A DNA stretch of 64,000 nt from DASPOJ01 sp050014395 (GTDB taxonomy: Bacteria > Acidobacteriota > Terriglobia > Acidiferrales > UBA7541). How positions within the stretch are numbered: the first letter of the stretch is position 1; every line of letters starts with the position of its first letter. The notes beneath the pieces were generated by a model. The model did no database searches. It had not been told where the DNA came from and saw nothing but the letters and a program-made list of their open reading frames with translations. Positions 17,791 to 27,673 of this stretch are shown in pieces. Location of the stretch: NCBI GenBank assembly GCA_050014395.1, contig JBEKDK010000002.1, positions 1-64,000 of the forward strand, written 5' to 3'. The translations under genes and the position numbers were made by a program.

Positions 17791-18450
17791 ATGGCACAGA
17801 TTTTTCATCGCAGCACCAACACGATTTCCCGCCTCACGATCTATTTGAGCGTCGTGCTCGTGGGCGTGCTGTTCATGGTGAGCGATCGCATCGAGCGCTC
17901 AAGCTACATCACCTCCGCAAACGTGGTCATCGAACAGCCAATTCCCTTCAGCCATAAGCATCACGTCGCCGACGACGGCATCGATTGCCGCTACTGCCAC
18001 ACGGGCGTAGAAACTTCCGCTTTCGCCGGCCTGCCTCCGACCAAGACCTGCATGAATTGCCATTCGCTGCTGTTTGCCGATAGCCCGTTTCTGGCGCCGG
18101 TGCGCGATAGCTTTCGCACCGGGAAGCCCATCGAGTGGAATCGCGTGCACAAACTGGATCAATTCGCATATTTCGATCACAGCATCCACATCGCGAAAGG
18201 CATTGGGTGCGCCACGTGCCACGGAGCGGTGGACCAGATGCCGCTGGTGCGCCAGGTGGCGTCGCTGCAGATGGAATGGTGCATCGATTGCCACCGTCAG
18301 CCGGAAAAATATCTGCGGCCGAAAGATCAGGTGTTCAACATGAATTACAAGGCGCCGTCGGATCAGATCGCGCTGGGATTGCAATTGAAGCAGGAATATC
18401 ACATCCGCGACGCGCGGGATTTGACGAGCTGCTCGACGTGCCATCGGTGA
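17791..18450 (+). CDS. actA: Alternative Complex III subunit A, pentaheme cytochrome c
   Basis: A 219-residue protein with an N-terminal membrane anchor (ISRLTIYLSVVLVGVLFMV) and five CxxCH heme sites: CRYCH, CMNCH, CATCH, CIDCH and CSTCH. Additional histidines (HKHH, FDHSIH) can serve as distal ligands. ActA carries electrons from the quinol-oxidising part of Alternative Complex III to ActE or to the oxidase. An in-frame stop immediately precedes the ATG, so the start is fixed although no strong ribosome site is visible. First gene of the respiratory operon, 4 bp before actB. Confidence 0.93.
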   Translation: MAQIFHRSTNTISRLTIYLSVVLVGVLFMVSDRIERSSYITSANVVIEQPIPFSHKHHVADDGIDCRYCHTGVETSAFAGLPPTKTCMNCHSLLFADSPFLAPVRDSFRTGKPIEWNRVHKLDQFAYFDHSIHIAKGIGCATCHGAVDQMPLVRQVASLQMEWCIDCHRQPEKYLRPKDQVFNMNYKAPSDQIALGLQLKQEYHIRDARDLTSCSTCHR

Positions 18451-18454
18451 AAAC

Positions 18455-21400
18455 GTGAACTGCAAAGACCAAAAACCGATACAGATTGCCGCTGCACCGC
18501 TGAATCTGGCCGGTGTGCGCGCGAAGTTGGCGGGAAAAACTGGGCGGCAATACTGGCGCAGCCTGGAGGAACTCTCCGGCGATCCACGATTTGAGGAAAT
18601 GCTGCATCGTGAATTTCCGCGGCATGCGTCGGAATTGCCGGCCGGCGTTGACCGGCGAAGATTCTTGCAATTGATGGGGGCGTCGCTGGCGCTGGCGGGG
18701 TTGACGGGCTGCGGCGCGGGCTCGGACGAAAAAATCGTTCCCTACGTTGCGCAGCCGGAGAATTTGGTGCCGGGCGTTCCGCAGTTTTACGCGACGACGA
18801 TGCCGCTGGCGGGATCGGCGATCGGGCTGCTGGTGGAATCGCACGAAGGGCGACCGACGAAAGTTGAGGGGAATCCGAAGCACCCGGCTAGCTTGGGGGC
18901 GACGGACGTGTTCGCGCAGGCGTCCGTGCTGGAGCTTTACGATCCCGATCGCTCGCAGGTGCTGACGTACATGGGCGACATCCGGCCGTGGGCGTCGCTG
19001 CTGGACGCGATCGAAGCCGCGCTGGCAGAACAAAAGCAGAGCCGCGGCGCTGGATTGCGATTCCTGAGCGGGACCGTGATCTCTCCCACGTTGGCCGATC
19101 AGATGGAATCGCTGATGGCGGCGTATCCCGCGGCGAAGTGGCATCAATGGGAATCGGCGGGGCGCGATTCGGCTCGCGCGGGCGCACAAGTGGCTTTCGG
19201 GCACGCGGTGAATACGTATTACAGCCCGGAGAAAGCGGACGTGATTGTTTCGCTGGACGCGGATTTCCTAGGGAGCGGGCCCGGTTGGCTGCGCTACACG
19301 CGCGAATTTTCGCGGCGGCGCGTGCCGGATGCGCCGGGCGGGATGACGCGGCTTTACGCCATCGAATCCATGCCGACCTCAACCGGAGCGATGGCGGATC
19401 ATCGCGTGCCGCTGCGGCCGAGCCAAGTGCGGAATTTCGCTTTTGCGCTTGCGGCCAAGCTGGGAATTGGCGGCGCGCGGCCTGGCGATTCTGGCGCGTC
19501 CGACGAATTGATCGCCGCCATCGCGCGCGATCTGCAAAAACATCGCGGCGCAAGTTTGGTGATCGCAGGCGATCAGCAGCCAGCGGAAGTCCACGCCGTG
19601 GCGCACGCGATCAATCATGCCCTCGGCGCGGTAGGCACGACAGTTTTTTACACCGAGCCGATTGAAGCGCGGCCGATGGATCAGGCCGCCTCGCTGAAGA
19701 ATCTGGCAACGGATCTGGATGCAGGACGCGTGCAAACGCTCGTGATTCTGGACTGCAACCCGGTGTACGACGCGCCGGCCGATTTGGCGTTCGGTGAAAA
19801 ATTGCTGAAAGCTGGGCGAAGAATTCACTTGGGCGCGTACCCCGACGAAACTTCCGAGCTGTGCCAATGGCACGTGCCGATGGCGCATTACCTGGAATCG
19901 TGGAGCGATGCGCGCGCGTTCGACGGCACGGCCAGCATCATTCAGCCGCTGATCGCGCCGCTGTACACCGGGAAATCGGCGCACGAATTGATCGCCGCAT
20001 TCGCGAATGACACGGAGACGGATGGTTACGGAATTGTGCGGCGCTACTGGAAGAAACAACTCGGCGCGGGGGATTTCGAGACCGCGTGGCGGCGCGCGCT
20101 GAACGACGGCGTGATCGAGAATACGCGCCTGCCGCTGATCGAGCCCGCGCTGCAACTGAGCGCACTTGCGAGCGCGGCCGCGGCTACATCTGCGACACCG
20201 AGCGATGCCGACAGCAATTACGAAATCGCGTTCCGCGCGGACCCGGCGGTGTTCGATGGGCGCTTTGCGAATAACGCGTGGCTGGAAGAATTGCCGAAGC
20301 CCATCACGCGGCTGACGTGGGACAACGCCGCGATGGTGAGTCCGGCGACGGCGGAGAAGTTGGGCTTGACGTATACGATCGCCACGACCGGCGGCGAGCA
20401 CGGACAAATCCAAGTGGACATGGCGGAAGTGGAATTTGAAGGACGCACGCTGACCGCGGCGACATGGATTCTGCCGGGATTGCCGGATGGATTGGTGGTG
20501 CTGCATCTGGGCTACGGCAGGACGAATGCCGGCAAAGTGGGAAGCGGCCTGGGTTTCGACGCGGGCAAATTGCGGACATCGGGCGCGCCGTGGGGCGCGG
20601 CGGGCGCGCGCGTGCGAAAACTCGCGGGGCAAACCTTCCCGCTCGCGTGCGTGCAGTTCCACTCCAACATGGAAGGACGCGACATGGTGCGCGCGGCGAC
20701 GCTGGATGAATATCGCGCGCATCCGACGTTCGCGCGCGACGCGTCAAACGAGCCGTCGCCGGGCCTGACGCTTTATCCCAATGAACATCCGTACAACGCG
20801 AATGCCTGGGCGCTTTCGATCGATCTGAATCGCTGCGTGGGCTGCAATGCGTGCGTGGTGGCCTGCCAATCGGAAAACAATATTCCGGTGGTGGGCAAGG
20901 AACAGGTGATGGGCGGGCGGGAGATGCACTGGATTCGCATCGACCGTTATTACGCGGGCGAGTCGGCGGCGCAACAACTGACGAACCCCGAAACTTTCTT
21001 CCAGCCCGTGCCGTGCATGCAGTGCGAAGACGCGCCGTGCGAGGTGGTGTGTCCGGTGGGCGCTACTAACCACAGCTCCGAAGGGCTGAACGACATGGTT
21101 TACAACCGGTGCGTGGGGACGCGCTACTGCTCAAACAATTGCCCGTACAAGGTGCGGCGATTCAATTTCCTGGCCTACGCGGATTACGACACGCCGGCGC
21201 TGAAGATGCAGCGCAATCCGGAAGTGACGGTGCGCAGCCGCGGCGTGATGGAGAAATGCACGTATTGCATTCAGCGGATCACTAAGGGACGCATCGCGGC
21301 GGATAAAGAAGATCGCCAGGTGCGCGACGGCGAGATCGTGACGGCTTGCCAACAGGCATGCCCGGCTGAAGCCATCATCTTTGGAAATAAAAACGATCCG

Positions 21401-21544
21401 GCCAGCCGCGTGGCGCGGCTGAAGGCCGATCCGCGAAATTACGGTTTACTGGCGGAACTGAATGTGCGGCCGCGCACCACGTATCTTGCGGCGGTGCGCA
21501 ATCCGAATCCTGACCTCGAAAACGGAGGCGGCCATGGCGCATGA
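18455..21544 (+). CDS. actB: Alternative Complex III subunit B, molybdopterin-like plus iron-sulfur protein
   Basis: A 1029-residue protein with GTG start. A twin-arginine-like segment (DRRRFLQLMGASLALAG) near residue 65 directs the protein out of the cytoplasm. Residues about 90-760 resemble the molybdopterin oxidoreductase fold. The ferredoxin-like part has CVGCNACVVACQSEN near 793, CMQCEDAPCEVVCP near 854, CVGTRYCSNNCP near 886 and CTYCIQRI plus CQQACP near 935-967. Family members bind one [3Fe-4S] and three [4Fe-4S] clusters and carry no molybdenum. It overlaps actC by 11 bp. Confidence 0.95.
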   Translation: MNCKDQKPIQIAAAPLNLAGVRAKLAGKTGRQYWRSLEELSGDPRFEEMLHREFPRHASELPAGVDRRRFLQLMGASLALAGLTGCGAGSDEKIVPYVAQPENLVPGVPQFYATTMPLAGSAIGLLVESHEGRPTKVEGNPKHPASLGATDVFAQASVLELYDPDRSQVLTYMGDIRPWASLLDAIEAALAEQKQSRGAGLRFLSGTVISPTLADQMESLMAAYPAAKWHQWESAGRDSARAGAQVAFGHAVNTYYSPEKADVIVSLDADFLGSGPGWLRYTREFSRRRVPDAPGGMTRLYAIESMPTSTGAMADHRVPLRPSQVRNFAFALAAKLGIGGARPGDSGASDELIAAIARDLQKHRGASLVIAGDQQPAEVHAVAHAINHALGAVGTTVFYTEPIEARPMDQAASLKNLATDLDAGRVQTLVILDCNPVYDAPADLAFGEKLLKAGRRIHLGAYPDETSELCQWHVPMAHYLESWSDARAFDGTASIIQPLIAPLYTGKSAHELIAAFANDTETDGYGIVRRYWKKQLGAGDFETAWRRALNDGVIENTRLPLIEPALQLSALASAAAATSATPSDADSNYEIAFRADPAVFDGRFANNAWLEELPKPITRLTWDNAAMVSPATAEKLGLTYTIATTGGEHGQIQVDMAEVEFEGRTLTAATWILPGLPDGLVVLHLGYGRTNAGKVGSGLGFDAGKLRTSGAPWGAAGARVRKLAGQTFPLACVQFHSNMEGRDMVRAATLDEYRAHPTFARDASNEPSPGLTLYPNEHPYNANAWALSIDLNRCVGCNACVVACQSENNIPVVGKEQVMGGREMHWIRIDRYYAGESAAQQLTNPETFFQPVPCMQCEDAPCEVVCPVGATNHSSEGLNDMVYNRCVGTRYCSNNCPYKVRRFNFLAYADYDTPALKMQRNPEVTVRSRGVMEKCTYCIQRITKGRIAADKEDRQVRDGEIVTACQQACPAEAIIFGNKNDPASRVARLKADPRNYGLLAELNVRPRTTYLAAVRNPNPDLENGGGHGA

Positions 21545-22934
21545 CGCGCCCGACACGCCGGGCACGGAAACGCCCGCGGTGCGACGCCGCTCGCCGGTGA
21601 TCCAGCCGGGATACACGTTTGCGTCGGTGACGGACAAGATCGGATCGATCGTATTAACACAACGATTCGGCGCCGGCTGGTGGGCGGGATTCCTGCTGGC
21701 GTTCGCGCTGGTGCTGATGCTGCTCTACGCGGTGAGTTATCTGCTGATCAAAGGCGTCGGGATATGGGGCATCAACATTCCGGTTGGCTGGGGATTTGCG
21801 ATCGTGAATTTCGTGTGGTGGATCGGAATCGGCCACGCGGGGACGCTGATCTCCGCGATCTTGCTGCTGCTGAATCAAAGCTGGCGCACCTCGATCAATC
21901 GCTTCGCGGAAGCCATGACGCTGTTCGCGGTGGCCTGCGCCGGAATGTTTCCGCTGCTGCACATGGGCCGGCCGTGGTTCGGGTATTGGCTGGTGCCGTA
22001 TCCCAACGTGATGGGAATCTGGCCGCAGTTCCGCAGCCCGCTGGTGTGGGATGTTTTTGCGGTTTCCACCTACGCGACGGTTTCGCTGATGTTCTGGTTC
22101 ATCGGATTGATTCCGGACCTGGCGACGCTGCGCGATAGGGCGACCAAGCGCGCGCACAAGATCGTGTACGGAATTTTGGCGATGGGCTGGCGCGGCTCGG
22201 CGACGCACTGGTACCGCTACGAGACGGCATATCTGCTTCTGGCGGGCTTGGCGACGCCATTGGTGGTTTCGGTGCACTCGGTGGTGAGCTTCGATTTTTC
22301 CGTGGCCATCATTCCCGGCTGGCATACCACGATTTTTCCGCCGTACTTTGTGGCCGGGGCAATTTATTCTGGCTTCGCGATGGTGCTGACGCTGGCGATT
22401 CCCTTGCGCGCCGCGTATCACCTGGAAGATTTCATCACCATGCGGCATCTGGAAAATATGGCCATGGTGATGCTGAGCACCGGTCTGATCGTGGGCTACG
22501 GCTACGTGTTCGAGTTTTTCACGTCGTGGTACAGCGACGATCCGTACGAGATGTTCGTCGCGTTGAACCGCGCGTGGGGGCCATACAAGTATTATTACTG
22601 GGCGCTGATTTTCTGCAACATCCTGGCGCCGCAACTGCTTTGGATTTCGCGCGTGCGGCGCAACGTGAAGGCGCTATTCGGGCTGGCGCTGATCATCAAC
22701 GTTGGCATGTGGCTGGAGCGGTTCATCATTGTGGTGACCAGCCTGCACCGCGATTTTTTGACGTCGTCGTGGGGCATGTACGCGCCGACGCGGTGGGATT
22801 GGGCCATCTTCATCGGAACGATCGGGCTGTTTGTGGCGCTGCTATTTTTGTTCATTCGATTCTTGCCGATGATTTCCATTTTCGAAATGCGCGAGCTGGT
22901 GGAAGAAACCAGCCCGAAAGCGGCGGGTGACTGA
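21534..22934 (+). CDS. actC: Alternative Complex III subunit C, NrfD-like membrane protein
   Basis: About 466 residues from ATG 21534, which has GGAGG upstream and lies inside the end of actB. About ten membrane helices are visible; NrfD-type features include VWWIGIGHAGTLISAILLL and VVSVHSVVSFDFSVAIIPGW. ActC is the quinol-binding membrane subunit next to ActB, and a proton path has been proposed for it. The stop overlaps the ActD start by 1 bp (TGATG), so translation is coupled. Confidence 0.95.
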   Translation: MAHDAPDTPGTETPAVRRRSPVIQPGYTFASVTDKIGSIVLTQRFGAGWWAGFLLAFALVLMLLYAVSYLLIKGVGIWGINIPVGWGFAIVNFVWWIGIGHAGTLISAILLLLNQSWRTSINRFAEAMTLFAVACAGMFPLLHMGRPWFGYWLVPYPNVMGIWPQFRSPLVWDVFAVSTYATVSLMFWFIGLIPDLATLRDRATKRAHKIVYGILAMGWRGSATHWYRYETAYLLLAGLATPLVVSVHSVVSFDFSVAIIPGWHTTIFPPYFVAGAIYSGFAMVLTLAIPLRAAYHLEDFITMRHLENMAMVMLSTGLIVGYGYVFEFFTSWYSDDPYEMFVALNRAWGPYKYYYWALIFCNILAPQLLWISRVRRNVKALFGLALIINVGMWLERFIIVVTSLHRDFLTSSWGMYAPTRWDWAIFIGTIGLFVALLFLFIRFLPMISIFEMRELVEETSPKAAGD

Positions 22935-23476
22935 TGGCGCGGCGTCACCGCGTTTACGGATTGCTGGCGGAGTTCGAGAAGCCAGAGCAGCTAATGGCCG
23001 CGGCGCATCGCGCTCGCGAAGCCGGCTATCGGCGGATGGACGCGTACACGCCGTTTCCCGTCGAAGGCCTCGCAGAAGCGTTGGGGCGCCGTTACACGCA
23101 CGTGCCGTTGATCACGCTGATTGGCGGCTTGGTGGGCGGCTCGAGCGGATTCGCGCTGCAATATTGGGTGTCGAAGACGGCGTATCCGATCAACGTCGGC
23201 GGGCGGCCATTCAATAGCTGGCCGGCATTTATTCCCGTGACGTTCGAGATGACGATTTTGTTTGCTGCGCTTTCCGCGGTGCTGGGAATGCTCGCGCTGA
23301 ATGGCTTGCCGATGCCGCACCACCCGCTGTTCAACGAGCCGCGGTTTGCGCTGGCCTCACGCGATCGATTCTTTTTGTGCGTGGAAGCGCGCGATCGGCG
23401 CTTCGATCGCGCCGAGACGCGGCACTTCCTGGAGAGCCTGACGGCGCGCGCGGTGATGGAGGTCGAGAACCTGTGA
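22934..23476 (+). CDS. actD: Alternative Complex III subunit D (DUF3341)
   Basis: A 180-residue protein with two membrane helices. It begins RHRVYGLLAEFEKPEQLMAA, a soluble domain, followed by a hairpin of helices (LITLIGGLVGGSSGFALQY and FEMTILFAALSAVLGMLAL). Typical of DUF3341, a structural subunit of Alternative Complex III without cofactors. Its stop overlaps the GTG of actE by 3 bases within GTGA. Confidence 0.93.
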   Translation: MARRHRVYGLLAEFEKPEQLMAAAHRAREAGYRRMDAYTPFPVEGLAEALGRRYTHVPLITLIGGLVGGSSGFALQYWVSKTAYPINVGGRPFNSWPAFIPVTFEMTILFAALSAVLGMLALNGLPMPHHPLFNEPRFALASRDRFFLCVEARDRRFDRAETRHFLESLTARAVMEVENL

Positions 23477-24069
23477 GCGTCCGCCGCATGCCTGTTCGCT
23501 TGATCGGCGCGATGGCCGCGCTGGCATTCGCACTGGGGTGCCAGCAGCAGATGGCGGTGCAGCCGAGCTACAAGCCACTATCGGCGAGCGATTATTTCGT
23601 TGACGGGCAAACGGCGCGGCAGCCGGTGGACGGCACGCTGCCGCAAGGGCGCGCAGAATTCGATCCTCTCTACGTGGCGAGCGACTCGATGACGTTTCCG
23701 CTGCCGCTGACGGCGGATCTGGTGACGCGCGGACAGCAGCGCTACGGAATTTTCTGCACTCCGTGCCACGGGCAGATCGGCGACGGCAACGGCTTCGTTA
23801 CGACGCGCGGTTTTCTGCGGCCGCCGACGTTTCACAGCGATCACTTGCGCAACGCGCCGGTGGGGCATTTCTTCGACGTGATCACCAACGGCTTCGGCAC
23901 CGCGGGGATCAGCCCAGCGTGCCCGGGATTCGCCGCGCAGATTTCGCCGCGCGACCGTTGGGCGATCATCGCCTATGTTCGCGCGCTGCAATTGAGCCAG
24001 AACGTTCCGGCCGCGCAGCTCACACCGGACCAACGCGCGCAAATCGGCGAAGGAGGCGCACCGCGATGA
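23473..24069 (+). CDS. actE: Alternative Complex III subunit E, monoheme cytochrome c lipoprotein
   Basis: About 198 residues from GTG 23473, in the GTGA overlap with actD; the frame extends upstream without a start signal. A lipoprotein signal ends at FALGC. The heme site is CTPCH in YGIFCTPCHGQIGDGNGF, followed by a candidate distal Met region. ActE relays electrons from the complex toward the oxidase. Its stop overlaps actF by ATGA. Confidence 0.92.
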   Translation: MSVRRMPVRLIGAMAALAFALGCQQQMAVQPSYKPLSASDYFVDGQTARQPVDGTLPQGRAEFDPLYVASDSMTFPLPLTADLVTRGQQRYGIFCTPCHGQIGDGNGFVTTRGFLRPPTFHSDHLRNAPVGHFFDVITNGFGTAGISPACPGFAAQISPRDRWAIIAYVRALQLSQNVPAAQLTPDQRAQIGEGGAPR

Positions 24070-25244
24070 CGGCGAGTGCTCCTTCTTATGCGGCGCCGGA
24101 GAGTTTGGCGCGCTGGCAATCGCGGGCGTTGCTGGTGGGCGTGGTGGCGCTGGTGATATCCGCCGCGGGTGGATACGCGAATCCGACGCAATTTTTCCGC
24201 TCATACTTGATCGGCTTTTTCTTCTGGCTGGGGATCGCGCTGGGAAGTCTTGCGCTGCTGATGCTGCAACATCTTACGGGCGGCGATTGGGGAATGATGA
24301 TTCGGCGGCCGCTGGAAAGCGCTACGCGCACGCTGCCGTTGATGTTGCTGCTCTTCGTTCCTCTGGCCTGGGGCATGCGCCGGGTGTATGGGTGGACCGC
24401 GCCGGGGACAATTCTGCCTCCGCACAAAGCGATTTATTTGACGATTCCATTCTTCCTCGCGCGCGCGGCGATTTATTTCGCGGTGTGGATCGTTCTGGAA
24501 TCGCTGCTGAATCGCTGGTCGCATCAGCAAGACGAAAATAGCGGCGGTGGCTTCCAGCGGAAGCTGACGATTCTTTCGGGGCCGGGACTGATTTTGTATG
24601 GCCTGACAATTTCGTTCGCCGCGGTGGATTGGATTATGTCGCTCGATCCATCATGGTATTCGAGCATTTTCGGGATGCTGATTATCGGCGGACAACTGGT
24701 GTCGGCGATGGCGATGATGATCATCGCGCTGACGGTGCTGAATCGCGAAGAACCGATGGCCAGCGTGTATCAATCGCGGCACTTCCACGATCTGGGAAAG
24801 TTGCAGTTCGCGTTCGTGATGATTTGGGCGTACGTTTCGGTGTCGCAGTTGATCATCATTTGGTCCGGCAATTTGCCGCAAGAGATTTCCTGGTACATGG
24901 CGCGTATCGTGGGCGAATGGCGCTGGGTGGGATTGTTCCTGGTGATCGCGCACTTCGCGCTGCCGTTCGGCCTGTTGCTTTCGCGGGATTTGAAGCGCCG
25001 GCCGGGGCGGCTGGTTTGGATCGCGGGACTTCTGCTGGTGGCGCGGCTGGTGGACGTTTACTGGCTGACCGCGCCCGAATTCTGGCCCGGCGGGATTCAC
25101 CTGCACTGGATGGACGTGCTGGTGCCCATCGGCATCGGCGGAATTTGGATTTCGTTTTTCGTGCGGCAGTTGCGGAAATGGCCGCTGCTGCCGATTGGCG
25201 ATCGCGGATTGGCTGCCGCGATGAAGCGAGAATCCCATGCCTGA
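24066..25244 (+). CDS. actF: Alternative Complex III subunit F, NrfD-like membrane protein
   Basis: A 392-residue protein with about ten membrane helices, starting at the ATG in ATGA. It is the second NrfD-related integral subunit, shorter than ActC. Recognisable parts are FFFWLGIALGSLALLMLQHL and AVDWIMSLDPSWYSSIFGML. It packs against ActC and has been proposed to conduct protons. It overlaps the next gene by 8 bp. Confidence 0.93.
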   Translation: MTASAPSYAAPESLARWQSRALLVGVVALVISAAGGYANPTQFFRSYLIGFFFWLGIALGSLALLMLQHLTGGDWGMMIRRPLESATRTLPLMLLLFVPLAWGMRRVYGWTAPGTILPPHKAIYLTIPFFLARAAIYFAVWIVLESLLNRWSHQQDENSGGGFQRKLTILSGPGLILYGLTISFAAVDWIMSLDPSWYSSIFGMLIIGGQLVSAMAMMIIALTVLNREEPMASVYQSRHFHDLGKLQFAFVMIWAYVSVSQLIIIWSGNLPQEISWYMARIVGEWRWVGLFLVIAHFALPFGLLLSRDLKRRPGRLVWIAGLLLVARLVDVYWLTAPEFWPGGIHLHWMDVLVPIGIGGIWISFFVRQLRKWPLLPIGDRGLAAAMKRESHA

Positions 25245-25734
25245 ACACGAGCCGCACGACACCACGCGCGCGCAAACGAAGGAGCCGGTGAATCCGACGG
25301 TCTCATTCGAGACCGAAGACGTTCACGTTAGCGGCGTGCAGCGCGTCGGGCTGACGCTGGCCCTCGTCGTGATCGTCGTGTTGTTCGTCTCCTGGGGCGT
25401 CTCGCACTATCTGATGCGCGAGCAGCCGATCGGAACGCCGGAGCGCGCGCAAGGCGTGACGACCGGCGGGCGTCATTTGCCGCCGGCGCCGCGCATGCAA
25501 TTGATTCCCGGCGATTCGACGCCGCCGCCGGAGCAGCAACGCCAGTTCCAAGCGGCGGCCGGGGCGGAATTGAATAGTTACGGCTGGGTGGACGCGCAGC
25601 AAAGCGTCGCGCACATTCCGATCGGCGACGCGATGCAGCTGCTGGTGAAGAATGGATTGCCACAAGCCGCGGCGAAAACCGCAAAGCAGAGCAAGCCGCA
25701 AGCACTCGCGGCGAACGGAAAGAAGGGCAAATGA
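25237..25734 (+). CDS. Single-pass membrane protein of the ACIII operon, function unknown
   Basis: A 165-residue protein. One membrane helix lies at about residues 37-58 (VGLTLALVVIVVLFVSWGV). The outer part has PRMQLIPGD and LNSYGWVDAQQSVAHIPIGDAM, a pattern I associate with small proteins encoded between actF and sco in ACIII operons. The C-terminus is Lys/Ala-rich. It overlaps actF by 8 bp and sco by 4 bp, which ties its expression to the complex. An assembly or accessory role is inferred. Confidence 0.8.
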   Translation: MPEHEPHDTTRAQTKEPVNPTVSFETEDVHVSGVQRVGLTLALVVIVVLFVSWGVSHYLMREQPIGTPERAQGVTTGGRHLPPAPRMQLIPGDSTPPPEQQRQFQAAAGAELNSYGWVDAQQSVAHIPIGDAMQLLVKNGLPQAAAKTAKQSKPQALAANGKKGK

Positions 25735-26639
25735 AGGCCGGGGTAGTGGGCGTGGCGCGATTCGCGCGCGCCGGAAGAATAATCGGAATGCTGGCGCTGG
25801 CCGGTCTGTGCGCATTCGGCTCGCTGCGCGCGCAAGGAATGTTCAACGGCGGAAACCCGCCGGCCATCGGTACGCCATCGAACAACATGCCGCCGCAACT
25901 GGCGGGCGTGGATTTTCTGCCGCCATTCGGCGCGAAGCTGCCGCTGGATGCGCAGTTCCGTGACGACACAGGCCGCGATGTCCGCTTGGGCGATTACTTC
26001 GGCTCAAAGCCGGTGATCTTGACGTTCGGCTATTACCAGTGCCCGATGCTGTGCACCGAGGTGCAGCGCGGCATCGCCAGCGTGCTGAAGGTGGTGAAGT
26101 TCCAGCCGGGGCGCGATTTTCAAGTGGTGTTCATCAGCTTCAATCCGAATGAAACTCCGGAGATGGCGGCGGGCAAGAAGAAATCCACACTCGACTATTA
26201 CCATCACCCGGGCACCGACGACGGCTGGCATTTTCTGGTGGGCGACGATGCCAACGTGCGCAAAGTGGCGCAGGCCGCGGGATTCAAGTACGTCTACGAT
26301 CCGAAGACGGGCCTCTACTCCCACGCCACGGGAATTCTGGTGCTGACGCCCGAAGGGAAAATTTCGCGCGTGTTTTACGGCATCGAATATCCGCCGCGTT
26401 ACGTGGAGCTGGGCCTGGTGGAATCGTCGGAAGGAAAAATCGGCAGCGTCGGGGACCATCTGCTGCTGTTCTGCTGCGAGTACGATCCTTCCACCGGGCG
26501 CTACAGCGCGACGATTCTGGACGTGATTCGAATCTTGGGAATTTTGCTGGTTCTCGGGCTCGGCATTTTCATGGGGATTCATTGGCGGCGCGATGCGCAC
26601 GCTCACGCGCACGCCGGAATTCCGTCAGGAGCCAGATAA
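25731..26639 (+). CDS. SCO1/SenC copper-binding assembly protein
   Basis: A 302-residue protein with a signal or anchor at about residues 15-35, a thioredoxin-fold SCO domain and a C-terminal membrane helix (VIRILGILLVLGLGIFMGI). The copper site is CPMLC in YYQCPMLCTEV, with a His candidate in LYSHATGILVL. SCO proteins load copper into the CuA centre of cytochrome oxidase subunit II, whose gene follows immediately. The C-terminal helix is a common feature of longer homologues. Confidence 0.93.
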   Translation: MKAGVVGVARFARAGRIIGMLALAGLCAFGSLRAQGMFNGGNPPAIGTPSNNMPPQLAGVDFLPPFGAKLPLDAQFRDDTGRDVRLGDYFGSKPVILTFGYYQCPMLCTEVQRGIASVLKVVKFQPGRDFQVVFISFNPNETPEMAAGKKKSTLDYYHHPGTDDGWHFLVGDDANVRKVAQAAGFKYVYDPKTGLYSHATGILVLTPEGKISRVFYGIEYPPRYVELGLVESSEGKIGSVGDHLLLFCCEYDPSTGRYSATILDVIRILGILLVLGLGIFMGIHWRRDAHAHAHAGIPSGAR

Positions 26640-26643
26640 GGCC

Positions 26644-27657
26644 GTGGAACAGACACTTCCATTATTTCCGGAGCGTGCGTCGAGCGTAGCCGGGGGCGTG
26701 GACGCCTTTTTCCTGATGCTGGTGATCGTGGCTGTGTTTTTCTCCGTGCTGATCGGCGTCGCGATTTTTTATCTATCGTTCAAGTACCGCCGCCGGCCGG
26801 GCAATCAACTTGGAGATCTCGTGCCCGGCTCGCAAGTGCTCGAGATCACGTGGATGGTGATCCCCTTCATGATCGCGATGGTGTTGTTCGCGTGGGGCGC
26901 GAAGCTCTACGTGACGATGCGCCAATCGCCTTCCGACGCGCTGGAAATATACGTGGTGGGCAAACAGTGGATGTGGAAGATCCAGCACGCCGATGGGCGG
27001 CGCGAGTTCAACGAGCTGCACGTGCCAGTGAACCGCGACGTCCAACTCACGATGATTTCCGAAGATGTGATCCACGATTTCTTCGTGCCGGCGTTCCGCG
27101 TGAAGATGGACGTGCTGCCCGGGCGCTACACCACGCTGTGGTTCCGCGCGACCAAAACGGGGCGCTATCACTTATTTTGCTCGCAGTATTGCGGTACAAA
27201 TCACTCGCTGATGGGCGGGTGGGTGATCGTGATGGAGCCTTCGGAATATCAGGCGTGGCTGGCGGGCGGCTCAAATGGCGAAAGTCCCGAAGCGGCAGGC
27301 CAGCGCCTGTTCACGCAATTGGCGTGCGCCGCGTGCCACGGCGAAGGTCCGGGGCCGGGTCCGCGCGCGCCTTCGCTGGCAGGACTGTATCGCTCGACGG
27401 TGAAACTCAGCGACGGCCGGACAGTGGCGGCCGACGACGCGTATCTGCGCGAATCAATTCTCGATCCCGGAGCGAAAATCGTCGCGGGATACGACAACAT
27501 CATGCCGACGTTCCAGGGCACGGTCAGCGAAGATCAACTGGTACAACTTTTCGCATACATAAAGTCCATGGGATCGCAGCCGGCGCAAGGCGGATCGGGC
27601 GAAACGGGCCGAACCGCGCCCGCCGCACGGGCAGAGCCGGCCGCACCGGTGCAGTGA
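26644..27657 (+). CDS. ctaC: Cytochrome c oxidase subunit II fused to cytochrome c (caa3 type)
   Basis: About 337 residues from GTG 26644; the frame is open into the sco gene to 26593, but the family begins near LPLFPERAS. Two membrane helices are followed by the cupredoxin domain with CuA ligands in CSQYCGTNHSLMGGW. A C-terminal cytochrome c domain has the heme site CAACH and a likely Met ligand in NIMPTFQGTVSEDQL. Electrons pass from ACIII or its cytochrome to this heme, then CuA, then subunit I. Confidence 0.95.
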   Translation: MEQTLPLFPERASSVAGGVDAFFLMLVIVAVFFSVLIGVAIFYLSFKYRRRPGNQLGDLVPGSQVLEITWMVIPFMIAMVLFAWGAKLYVTMRQSPSDALEIYVVGKQWMWKIQHADGRREFNELHVPVNRDVQLTMISEDVIHDFFVPAFRVKMDVLPGRYTTLWFRATKTGRYHLFCSQYCGTNHSLMGGWVIVMEPSEYQAWLAGGSNGESPEAAGQRLFTQLACAACHGEGPGPGPRAPSLAGLYRSTVKLSDGRTVAADDAYLRESILDPGAKIVAGYDNIMPTFQGTVSEDQLVQLFAYIKSMGSQPAQGGSGETGRTAPAARAEPAAPVQ

Positions 27658-27673
27658 AAGGGGTAACGGAATT

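Noticed and set aside
19379..20722. 447-residue minus-strand frame inside actB
   Set aside because: Opposite a clearly coding actB; composition is arginine-rich and lacks motifs.
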